Shown: piece after piece, positions 42,001-64,000 of the stretch
Layout: every line of letters begins with the position of its first letter
How positions within the stretch are numbered: the stretch's first letter is position 1
NCBI GenBank assembly: GCA_013399855.1
Contig: VXAY01000716.1
Coordinates: forward strand, 114,509 to 178,508
From: Oxyruncus cristatus
Taxonomy: Eukaryota > Chordata > Aves > Passeriformes > Cotingidae
Reading direction: 5' to 3'
Length of the DNA: 64,000 bases
Made by a program: the position numbers and the translations under genes
The notes under the pieces: generated by a model
What the model saw: only the letters and a program-made list of their open reading frames with translations
What the model was told of the DNA's origin: nothing
Databases searched by the model: none

Positions 42001-43636
42001 CGCTAATTATTTGCCACACAACCAGTGATCCTAATGAAGTAAGACTAGTACAGCCTCGATGCAGTGTTTTGAAATCAGTGTTCTGAACAGAACCACTGGT
42101 TTCATCTCTTTAGTAAAGCTGTAGTAAGTTCTGTTCACTGCCTGGGCCCTCGTGCACGGCCGGAGGGTTTCGCAGGGATCACTGCGACAATCTCGGATTC
42201 CTGCTGGGAGAGGGACTGGTTCTTGTTCTCACCCACTGAATGCGCTTAAGACTCTCTTCAAAGTGATTAATCAGAGTTTCTGTGTGAATCGAGCAAGCAG
42301 TTGGCTTGGCTCTGTGCTCACTGCCATGACGTTGGTGCAGCGCCTGGGGGGGACCTGGACCTGTGTCCTGCCCTGCTCTGCAGGATTTCAGGGGCTTTCC
42401 CCGTGTCTGCTCTCCCTCCAGCCAGCTCAGCATCGTCACACCTGGTGTTAAGTTTACAGTTCAAGCCTCCTGAAGCCAGCACACACTCAGCCTGGGGTGC
42501 ACACTCTGCCTGGAGCACAGAGGTGATGCTGAGCTCTGACCCCCTGTGAGCATCGTGACATATCCTGCAGCCTGTCCTCAGTGGGACAGCAGCAAACTGG
42601 GCCAGATCTGCTCAACTGCTGAACTGTCAAGTCACTCCAAAGTGGTAATCGGTTACTTTAACTCAGCTTCCACCAAAGACTCTTGTGTTGGGGAGTTGAA
42701 TTTGTGTTGTTTTTTTTTGTTTGTTAGTTTGTTTTCCTCATGGTGTTAAATCAAGGCCTTTCAGCACACCAACAGACTCCAAAGCATTTTTACAGTAGTG
42801 TCCTGGCAGTGAAATCTTGTTCCAGTTCTGAAACACATTCCTGAAGTCTGATCACAGCTGCATTAGTGTTTCTAAGAATAAGCCACGGCCTGTAGTTTCC
42901 ACTGTAGGTGGGTAAATCCCCTCACGCACACCTAGAAGTGCTCCCTGTGAAGCTGGAGGGATAATGTTGATCCGGTGTTCCTGATCCCTCCCAGGGATGG
43001 GCTGTGAGGGCAGGGGCTCACTCCGGTGTAGGGTGCAGTGGGTAGAGCGCCCTCACACAGTCCAGGAGCAAAGGAAACTCCCTTGTCTCCATGTGGAGCG
43101 GGAAGGCGGAGCTGGGACTGTGTGTCCCTGGGCCCCCTGACTGTGACACACAATCTGACTCGGTGTCCCACGAGCAGAGTTTCCCCTTTCTGTGCTGTCT
43201 CTGAGCAGCTGTGGAGGCTCCTTAGCCTGGCACATCAGTGGGGCCAAGTTTTGCACTCCAGGTGGGATCATCTGTTTCTGGTAATCATGAAGAAATGTTT
43301 GACTTGTAAACTTATGTACATTTTATTAAAACACTATCTGATGACACTACATTGTTTCCTCTCTTTTCCTCATTCCTGCTCCCCTCCCCATGCAAAAAAA
43401 TTTTTCCTGGATGCAGAAAATCTGGGTTTTAATGAGTTTCTTCAACCAAGATGCTGAACTGGGTCTGGCCCTGGTGTTTTATCTGTCAAACTGATCTTGT
43501 TGCTTTAAGCGGTGGATATTGCAGTTTATATCCAGTTTTTATGTCCAGAGTGAGTCCTTCCTGCCCAGGGCAGAGCTGCAGCTGCAAACAGCGCAGAGCA
43601 ACTGAGCCCTCCCTGCAGAGCTGCTGCTCCTCAGGG
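39100..43636. other. Intergenic region AAK1-NFU1, first part
   Basis: No recognisable gene. There is one exon-like cassette at 41878-41932 (see findings) and a T-rich run near 42709. The frames on both strands are short and show no family. Confidence 0.6.
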
Positions 43637-44135
43637 GGTTTAATGCTATTGCATCTGGACATGCAGGGCTTGGGAGATGTAGAGTCTCCCTGAGTGCTGG
43701 TTAGGTGTGGTTTTTCTGTATCATTCAGCTGCCAAGACTTACAAGGGGCTTTGGTAGTGCTTTGGAGGGTGGACTTTGCTTAATTTAATTTCTGTCTTGG
43801 TAAATGTGTTCATTGGGAAGGACCTCGTGCTGCCTTCTGCCCTGCTGCAGCTGCGGCTGGTAACACCCAGGTAACAGTAGAGCCTGGGAAGGCTGAAAGT
43901 GAAGCTTTTTCATTCTCAGAGCTGCCATATTTCCTTTTTTTAATTTTCTCCCCTCTTGAACATGGATCCATGTATGCACAGTAACGGCATTCTCCATTAA
44001 CACTGTAATTTAGTGTTCCCCTGAAAAAGCCACGTTTGAGGTTGAGTTTGTTGAACATTTGTTTTGGGTAGCCTGTAATGCTCAGGAAAGAAAATAAATA
44101 CAACTAGCTGTGACATTTGCACCCCAGAGCAATGG
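43637..44135. repeat. Unclassified repeat, copy A (paired with 48511-49035)
   Basis: The segment from the GCATCTGGACATGCAGGGCT block through CAGCTGCCAAGACTTACAAG, GCTGCCTTCTGCCCTGCTGC and CTGAAAAAGCCACGTTTGAG is recognisably homologous, in order and orientation, to 48511-49035. I do not recognise the family. It may be an old interspersed repeat or a local duplication. Confidence 0.75.
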
Positions 44136-45091
44136 AGCCCTCCCTGCAAAGCCCGGAGCTGCTGCTGCAGGAGAAGAGGTGCACAGTGACCCCATCCCCA
44201 GAGAGCAGCTGGGAGGGGAATGCTCCGTGGCCACATCCGAGCCAAGCTGTGCATGGGGGGAGGAATGACAGGATCCAGGAAAAGGTTTTGGCCAAGGCCA
44301 GGAAAACGTGTGTTCTGTGAGTGCAGCTCTGCCAAGGTACAGCAGATCCAGTGAGGAATGGCTGAAACAAAGGCTGGGAGTTGGTTCAGGGAACTTTGTC
44401 GGATTGCGGGGCTGGATTAGTTGTACGAGAAGCAGCAGCGATCATCGATCATCGGACCGATGTAAGTGACCTTCTGGTCCGAAAGGGGCAGGACTGTCAT
44501 CAGACTAAGAGGGGACAGGCAGCCACAGCCCAGACATGACCTGGGAATCTCTTTAATTTGCTGACATTGCAGAGGTGTCTCCTTCCTCCCTGGGAAGACT
44601 CTGCTTTCTTCTTGCTCGAGAGTCCAGAGCATTGGCCCCTGCACAAAGAGCTTCCACCTCAAATACATTTGGATCAAAATAAAAGTGTTACTTCTAACTC
44701 CTTTTGCAGCCACCCTCTCTGGAATGTCACTGGGCTAAATTTGCAGGTTTTGATGGCTTGTGAGAATTGGGGGGGACTGGAGGGAGGAAAAAAAAAGGCT
44801 TTTGGTGTGTTACCAGGCTCTGAGGTGAAATGGGGGCTTGAGGGGCTGTTTCTGAGCATTGTTGGTAACCTGTGCAGCTCCTTCGGGGCTGGGACACAGA
44901 CACGGGGCCTCATCCCCCTGGAACATGCTGCAGGGCTGAGAAGAAAGTAAATATTAATGAAATAATTGTTACCCTTGGGGGTGGTTCTTTGGTTTTTGGG
45001 AGGGGGGAGGGTTTCTGTATTTTTATTTATAGGTCTATATTTCTCTAGTTGTATTTCTAGCAAACATGCTGACTGTGGACAGGACACAACT
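44136..45091. other. Intergenic stretch
   Basis: It contains a small CpG-dense patch at about 44395-44480 with direct and inverted repeats of GATCATCG/CATCGG. No gene is recognised. Confidence 0.5.
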
Positions 45092-45378
45092 GTAGGCTGA
45101 ACGTGACCCCAGGTGTGTCCAGGGGGGCAGGAGGCCAATGGCCCTGGGCTGTCCCAGCCATGGGGTGTCACAGCCCCAGGGCAGTGCCCGTCCCTGTGCT
45201 GGCACTGCTGAGGAACCTCCAGGGCTGTGCCCAGGGCTGGGCCCTCAACAAGAGAGACACAGAGGGGCTGGAGTGTGTCCAGGGAAAGGGAACGGAGCTG
45301 GAAAGGGGCTGGAGCACCAGGAGCAGCTGAGGGAGCTGGGGGGGCTCAGCCTGGAGAAAAGGAGGCTCAGGGGGGACA
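45092..45378 (+). mobile_element. CR1 LINE fragment, first of two abutting copies
   Basis: It covers the CTGAACGTGACCCCAGGTGT block to GGCTCAGCCTGGAGAAAAGG and AGGCTCAGGGGGGACAT. The same CR1 region appears again at about 45618-45920, so two copies lie in direct order. Confidence 0.88.
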
Positions 45379-45980
45379 TCAGCAAATTTGCAGATGACAC
45401 CAAGTTGGGGGGGAGTGTCGTTCAGCTGGAAGGCAGGAGGGCTCTGCAGAGGGACCTGGACAGGCTGGAGCCATGGGCTGATTCCAGTGGGATGACATTG
45501 AACAAGGCCAAGTGCTGAGTCCTGCCCTTTGGCCACAACAAGCCCCGGCAGCCCCACGGGCTGGGGACAGAGTGGGGGGACAGAAAGGGCCCCGGGGGGA
45601 CTGACTGACAGCAGCTGAACGTGAGCCAGGGGTGCCCAGGGGGGCAAGAGGCCGATGGATCCTGGCCTGGCTCAGGAGCAGTGTGGCAGCAGGAGCAGGG
45701 CAGGGATTGTGCCCCTGCCCTGGGCACTGGGGAGGCCTCACCTCGAGGGCTGTGCCCAGCTCTGGGCCCTCAGGTGGGGAAGGGTGGGGAGGGGCTGGAG
45801 CGTGTCCAGAGAAGGGCAACGAGGCTGGGGAAGGGTCTGGAGCACAAGTGCTGGGAGGAGCAGCTGAGGGAGCTGGGGGGGCTCAGCCTGGAGAGGAGGA
45901 GGCTCAGGGGAGACCTTCTCACTCTCTGCAACCCCCTGACAGGAGGGGGGACCCAGCGGGGGTCGGGCTCTGCTCCCAGG
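45379..45980 (+). mobile_element. CR1 LINE fragment with the end of the reverse-transcriptase ORF; runs into the gap
   Basis: The first part translates as [20 protein letters not shown], then [16 protein letters not shown]. This is the C-terminal part of the CR1 reverse transcriptase and is interrupted by stops soon after. The 3' non-coding part follows (GTCCAGAGAAGGGCAACGAG and onward) and stops at the N run, so the element's 3' end is not visible. Confidence 0.92.
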
Positions 45981-46278
45981 NNNNNNNNNNNNNNNNNNNN
46001 NNNNNNNNNNNNNNNNNNNNNNNNNNNNNNNNNNNNNNNNNNNNNNNNNNNNNNNNNNNNNNNNNNNNNNNNNNNNNNNNNNNNNNNNNNNNNNNNNNNN
46101 NNNNNNNNNNNNNNNNNNNNNNNNNNNNNNNNNNNNNNNNNNNNNNNNNNNNNNNNNNNNNNNNNNNNNNNNNNNNNNNNNNNNNNNNNNNNNNNNNNNN
46201 NNNNNNNNNNNNNNNNNNNNNNNNNNNNNNNNNNNNNNNNNNNNNNNNNNNNNNNNNNNNNNNNNNNNNNNNNNNNNN
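45981..46278. other. Assembly gap (298 N)
   Basis: This is a run of unknown bases. It starts inside a CR1 element and ends four bases before the NFU1 exon 1 donor, so it hides the NFU1 promoter, 5' UTR, start codon and almost all of exon 1. Its true length is unknown. Confidence 1.
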
Positions 46279-58894
<12,616 letters not shown>

Positions 58895-59046
58895 GTTGCG
58901 TCATCTGTGGCCAAATAAGCCTTTACCTCCTGGTGCGTGTAAACCATCTTTGTGCTGAGGAACAACCAAATCTGCCTTTTCAGAAACATAGTTGCACTTC
59001 CCTGTGAAAGTGTGTCATCAGTGTAAGCAGCTTTGTCCACTAATTT

Positions 59047-59066
59047 ATTAAATGCCCTCCATTAAA
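59047..59066 (+). promoter_or_regulatory. NFU1 poly(A) signals ATTAAA (two)
   Basis: ATTAAA occurs at 59047-59052 and 59061-59066, about 155-170 bases after the stop, followed by a T-rich stretch (TCCTTTTGCTCTC). A short 3' UTR ending near 59085 is the simplest reading. Confidence 0.6.
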
Positions 59067-61300
59067 AAAATCCTTTTGCTCTCCCTTATACTATGTCTTA
59101 AGAAAGAAATGGTGGGCTTGAAAAACGGTGAGGTCTCTGTTGTTTCATACAGATAATTCAAGAGTGAAAAAAGAGGAGGCAGAAGTAAAGTTTTGTGACT
59201 GTGCAATAGAAATAGATGTTTATTCCCCTAAACCTCGAAGGGGCTGGCAGGACTCTGCCCTTCCTCTGTAACTGCGGAATCAGGAATGTTAATTTTATCG
59301 AGTCTTTTTAAAAGGTCTTGATTCCTGTCAATTTTTTGCGTGTGAAAAATACCGCATAACTTCAGCTGTTGGTTTCAGAGGATGTAGCACTGCCATCACT
59401 GGTGGGAAGTTACCTGCTTGCTCATTGCCACTGTGCGAACAGCAAAAAAACAACAAAAGATGGGAGTTGTTTGTTGGAGAAATCGTATCTTTTAAAGTAA
59501 ATGTTAGAAGAAGACGATCCTATCAGCTTCAGTAAGTAGAGACACTAATTAGCTTATTTAGAAGTAAAATCGTTCAGCCACCATTAGCGGTCTGTTTAAA
59601 CGTGCAAAAGCTTCTCGAGGACGTAATTCTCCTCCTTCCAGAGGAAAGTGCGGTGCCTGAGGGCGCGGATTGTGCTCGGGTGTCAGGGAGGATGTCTGTT
59701 TGCTCCTGCCGTATCCTGTTTGTTCTCCGGCAGGGCCCGGCTGCTGCAGGAGGGGGACGTGGCAGAGCAAACACCTCCCACCTGAGAGAGCAGGGGAAGG
59801 GAAACATTTATTGTTCTGACACTGAAATACATCAGTCGGGCTCTGCAAGGAGTACTTGTGTTTACTTACGTGTGTGGGAAGGATTTCTTCCCGGTGCCTG
59901 GCTCTAGCCACAGCTTTGGGAGTGGAAATACTGCTTTTGCTTTGTGCTGCCCCACTGAGCTGAGCTGGTGGTCATTATTTGGCCTGTGCTCGTATTCCCT
60001 GCGTGCAAGGATTTGACAGGGGCGTGTTCCTCCCTCTCACTCCCTGCCAGGGTAATTATTCCACTGTGTCCCTAAGCAGGATCAATTCAGTCGGTGGAGA
60101 ATCTTTTACATAGCAGCTCATCAGCATGTGGCAGCCATAAACTTCATATGGCTTGTTAGAAATCTGAAAATAAGTATTTTAGCTAAATATTTCTGCAGCT
60201 TTCTTGGAGAGTAATAACCCACAGTAGTTTAAATTACCCACTCAGGATTTGGAAATTGGTCTGAAATCACCATGTTTTCTTTACCCAGTGATGAAGTACA
60301 CATTGCCTGATCTTACAAGTGCATTGATGACAAAATTCCCCTCAAGGCAGGCTCAGACTGCCCAAAAGAGAGCTTGTGCAAACATCAGTGCCATGTTCTC
60401 CATTAGCAAACCGTAGAGCAGCAAGTCATGAGTCTGGTTTCTCAAAAAAAGACCTTTTTAGGACTGATTTCTCAATTTAATGCACTGTGTAAGCCAAAAC
60501 CTAAACAGCAAAGTAGCTGTTTTGTGTGGTAAATAAAATGTATCTGTGAAAGATGTGGTGGTTACTCTTCAGTTAAGCAGTACTAATCTCCTCCAGGTAC
60601 TGTAAGGATATTTCCAGTCTTGTTTTTAATGGGGGTTTGATTTGTACAGAGAGGACCAAATTAAGCCTGTGTGTACAGAGAGTGAAGATTAAGCACCTCG
60701 TGATCTTGAGCCTGAAAAGATTCCGTGTCCATCGTGTATGCTGTGTGTCCTCAAGTTCCTCGAGCTCTGCCGTGGGGAGAGCAGGTCACAACACCTCCCA
60801 CCCTCTTGCATCTGCTCTGCCCCACACAAAGCTCTTCAGGGCAGCACGAGACAATGGGGGCTCCAGCTCAGGGTGAATGACAGCAGAGGGAGGGTGGGAA
60901 GTGCCACTTCTGCCTTGGGAAACAGCACAAAGGCCAGGTGTGTTCCCAGCACTGTCAGCAGCCATGAGCACCAGTGCTCCGATAGCCCAGCGTGGTGAAA
61001 CCGTCAGCCCAATCCACCAGGAGTTTGTGTGGGAACCTCCAAGCCCTGGAACAGCTTAGCTCATGGAAAGAATGCCTGTTAGTGAGGGGTGTCCCATCTC
61101 CTCCACTCACCCAGAACCCCTTTCATGGCAATACAGTACTGAGTGTTCAGCTTGGGCGTGTTAAGGTGGCCACGTCCTCTGTGGCAGGGACGGGCTGTTC
61201 TCAGCTCGGTGTGTAAAGAGGGCTCTTCAGCTGGGGGCTGGGAAGCCTCTCAGGTCAGCAAGGGGGTTTTGACTGTGAAGTCTTTCTATAAATTGCAGTT

Positions 61301-61337
61301 AGTCATTATAAATAATGACTACTTTAAATAAAGTAGT
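61301..61337. repeat. Two overlapping perfect inverted repeats
   Basis: AGTCATTATAAATAATGACT (61301-61320) and ACTACTTTAAATAAAGTAGT (61318-61337) are each perfect 9-bp arm palindromes with a 2-base centre, and they share the bases ACT. The second contains AATAAA (61327-61332). Confidence 0.9.
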
Positions 61338-61670
61338 AATGGCTGCTCGAAATTATTCTGGTGTGTTTTTAAAGAAAAAAGAAGTACTGTGGTATTTTTG
61401 GTGTGCAGGACCTAAGTGCAGAGTTACAGTCTGCCAGGGAGGCGTTTTGTTTTCACCCATGTCGGAGGAAACAACATGCATTTACTTTTCCTAGGCACTC
61501 TTCTAGCCCTCCCTTACAGAAAAAGTTGATTGCAGCCATCTGAACTCTTGTCTCATAACTGTTTGCAGGTGGACACATCTTTTTTGTCAGGATGTGGCTC
61601 ATCCCAAGTCTCTGGGAGGAACTGCCCTCACAATATGCAGGAGGAAATCACTCACATTACGTGACGTTAA

Positions 61671-61765
61671 TCTGGTTATGAGGGATATAATAATATAATC
61701 TGGTTATATATCAGGGATAACCTGGTTATATATCTGGTTATATATGAGGGATATATAACATGTCT
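61671..61765 (+). repeat. AT-rich short tandem patch
   Basis: Variants of CTGGTTATATATCAGGGATA occur about four times with irregular spacing. Confidence 0.75.
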
Positions 61766-63331
61766 AAAATTCAGGACTTGAGCCAGAGCTTCTGTTTCAA
61801 GTGTTGATTTTAAAAGGCTCATGGGTGAGAGTTTGGGAAGCTTCTCACATCTCTCTGTTTGGTGGTAAGTTGCACTTTACATCCACATGAACTACTGCAT
61901 AATGGTAACAGCATGTCCTGTATGTACAGCAAACCTCAGAATAACAAGTTACATGGTGGGAAATACTGGCTTTTACGGGCAAAAAATTAAATAGCCACTT
62001 CAGCATTAAACATGTGGAGCTGGATTTCTGCGTTTGTGGAGTTTTGAGGAACCGATGAGTGCAAATGGAGAGTTAGTCTCAGTTTGAGGGGTCTGTTTTT
62101 ATAACCTGTGGCACAGGTTCAAGTTGGGCAGTTGGGTCTTTGCTGTGGTGCTGACACGAGCTGAGTGTGGGGCATCCCTTGTTACACTCGGTGGTGAAGC
62201 CTTTCAGTTCGTATTGAGATAATGCTGTGCGTTATTCCAGGTTTGTAGCGGATACATGAAGAAATTCCATCAGTGATAAGAAGTCCTGGAGCTGCTGCAG
62301 AGCAGGGAAGGAATTCCCAGCACAGAACCAGAGCAGGAGGTGCCTGGGGAGTGCCTGGTGTATCAGTTACCAGGGGGTGTGAGTGCTGAGCAGGGAGAGC
62401 AGCTCTGCCGTGCAGGGTGTGCGTTCTGGTGCTCACACCTGCCCAGCGCTCAGTAGGTCCCTTTTCACCTGGGAAATCAGCTCCAGTGCCACGAGACACT
62501 CGCCCTCCTAAGGGAAGACGGGGAAGTGGAGGAAAGCTGAGGATGTGAAGTTGTCCGTTCTCCTCTTCCCAACTGACAGAGGGGAGATAAAGCATGGAAG
62601 AGCTTGGACGGCAGAGCACTGCTCTGCACAGGCCAGTCCCAGGAGTGGGATCACTGCCTTGGCTTGTTCCCGTGTGCCCTCACTGTGGAACAAAAGCCAG
62701 GAAGAGGCTCTGTGCTGGCTCTGAGCTTCTAATGTTCCCTAGATCTGTGACCTTCTCACTGCTCCGTCCAAGCACGTTCCAGCAGCAAGTTCAAAATCCG
62801 CCCTGCGCTGGTTCTTTCATGTGCGCTCACGTTGCTCGTTGTTTTCTGGGCTTTTTAAGGAAATCCTTCTTTGTTGACTTTAATTTAGAGTAAGATAAAC
62901 TTGAATGAATGGCATTTTTCTTAAGGGATTGCTCTCTTCTATAGCCTTAGGCTTTTAATAAGTTTTCCAGCAGGGTTTGATGGTGGTAGTTGCAGGCAGA
63001 GAGTGTCACGGCTCTCCAGCTGCAGGGATGTCACTCCTTTGTCACTCCTGCTGGCCCTGGTTTGCTTTGCAGATTCATCTTAATGGTTCCTTTCTCTTGC
63101 TTCTGAATAAGTGCTGTTGTAGAACAGTCAGAGTAGGAAACGAGAGGCCAGGCCACGTGGGTCTGGAAGGATTCACGCTGTGTCACAGTGGTACAGGAGG
63201 GGCTGTTTTTTCCCTGCCTGAGGCCGGAGAAGCCCTTTGGCTCTCGGGTTCTTAACTCGGTCCTCTCCGAGTGCTGACCGCTGCGGAAAGGCCTGGGGAT
63301 GATCCCGAGGTGCTGCTCCTGACTGGTGTCA

Positions 63332-64000
63332 GTGGGAATTACCGGGGCTGGGGTGGGTAGGGGGCTCTGGGAATGGGTACACCCTCCCGTGTCTTGGGGC
63401 TGGGAATTACTGGGGGAGGCTTCAGGGAACAGACACAATCTCCCCTGTATCTCGGGGCTAGGAAATACCGAGGGGGCTCAGGGAATGGTCATTCACCTCC
63501 CGTGTTTCAGGGCTGGAAATTCCCGGGGCAGGGGTGTCAGGGAATGGGCACATATTCCCTGTATCTCACGGCTGGGAATTACCGGAGGGGCTCAGGGAAT
63601 GGGCACACACTCCCTCCCAGTGTTTCAGGGCTGGGAATTACTGGGGGGACTCTGGGAATGGACAGACTCCCCAGCCCATGTCTTGGGGCTGGGTGTTTAC
63701 CGGGGGTCTCAGGGAATATCCCCTGTATCTCAGTGCTGGGAATTACGAGGGAGGCTCAGGGAATGGACAGTGTCTCAGGGTGGGAATTACGGGGTGGGGT
63801 GGGGTGGGGGTGTCTCAAGGAACGGGCAGACCTCCCCTCCCAGTGTCCCATAGCTGGGAATTACCAGGGGTAATCCGGGAATGGGCAGACAGCACCAGTG
63901 TTTTGGGGCTGGGAATTACGGGGGGGATCAGGGAACGGGCGTATATCGCCTGTATCTCTGAGCTGGGAATTACGGGGGGGAGGGCTCTGGGAAGGGGCAC
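63332..64000 (+). repeat. G-rich minisatellite, about 12 copies, runs off the window end
   Basis: The core GGGCTGGGAATTAC or a variant recurs near 63332, 63399, 63456, 63510, 63571, 63629, 63687, 63734, 63780, 63853, 63907 and 63962. The spacing is about 46-72 bases. Each unit also has a CTCAGGGAATGGGCA-like half and a CCTCCCGTGTTTCAG-like half. Open frames across it on both strands are a by-product of the repeat. Confidence 0.95.

Larger units (their letters stand above)
59090..63331. other. Intergenic region downstream of NFU1
   Basis: No gene is recognised; by human synteny GFPT1 would be expected further on, but I see none of its exons. It contains a small AT-rich tandem patch at 61671-61765 (GGTTATATAT repeated) and two overlapping palindromes at 61301-61337. 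Confidence 0.6.

Noticed and set aside
62182..62619. Reverse-strand frame of 145 codons
   Set aside because: There is no domain, no credible splice partners and no codon signal; it is compatible with chance.
63326..63873. Two overlapping forward frames of 166-175 codons
   Set aside because: The frames follow the minisatellite repeat unit in two phases at once, so they are repeat artefacts.

Overview
The window is vertebrate nuclear DNA and almost certainly from a bird. It has compact introns with GT-AG splice sites, many 5'-truncated CR1 LINE fragments that end in the avian type of CR1 3' terminus (CCATGATTCTATG-like), and two genes that are easily recognised from their exon translations. 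A 298-base run of N shows it comes from a draft assembly. Both genes are on the + strand and lie head-to-tail, in the same relative order and orientation as human AAK1 and NFU1 on chromosome 2p13.

Layout. Positions 1-38769 hold the 3' two thirds of AAK1 (AP2-associated kinase 1). The window opens inside an intron; the first visible exon (716-819) encodes the end of the kinase domain. Thirteen internal exons, carrying the Gln/Pro/Ala-rich linker and the DPF/NPF endocytic motifs, lead to two alternative last exons of identical phase. One (29770-29864) gives the short C-terminus ending in [10 protein letters not shown]. The other (37637-38769) is one 1.13-kb open exon that gives the long AAK1L-type tail with four D(V/P)FxxAPF motifs. 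About 6.6 kb between them looks like a long 3' UTR of the short form, with several AATAAA signals.

Positions 38770-45980 are intergenic, with an unclassified 0.5-kb repeat and a CR1 cluster that runs into the N gap (45981-46278). Positions 46279-58894 hold NFU1, the mitochondrial iron-sulfur cluster scaffold/carrier. Exon 1 and the promoter are swallowed by the gap, but the last four bases of exon 1 and its splice donor survive just after the Ns, in a CpG-rich stretch. Seven further exons run to the stop at 58892-58894. The intron between NFU1 exons 5 and 6 carries a 16-copy, 35-bp tandem array. Positions 59090-64000 are intergenic; the window ends inside a G-rich minisatellite with units of roughly 46-70 bp.

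Functionally the two genes are unrelated neighbours: AAK1 regulates clathrin/AP-2 endocytosis by phosphorylating the AP-2 mu subunit, and NFU1 delivers 4Fe-4S clusters to mitochondrial enzymes such as lipoate synthase. I found no tRNA, rRNA, CRISPR, prokaryotic operon or intact virus. The most interesting signals are the alternative terminal exons of AAK1, the gap over NFU1 exon 1, the 35-bp array abutting an NFU1 splice acceptor, the strongly sense-biased CR1 copies in AAK1 introns, a duplicated unclassified repeat, and a pair of overlapping perfect palindromes near 61.3 kb.
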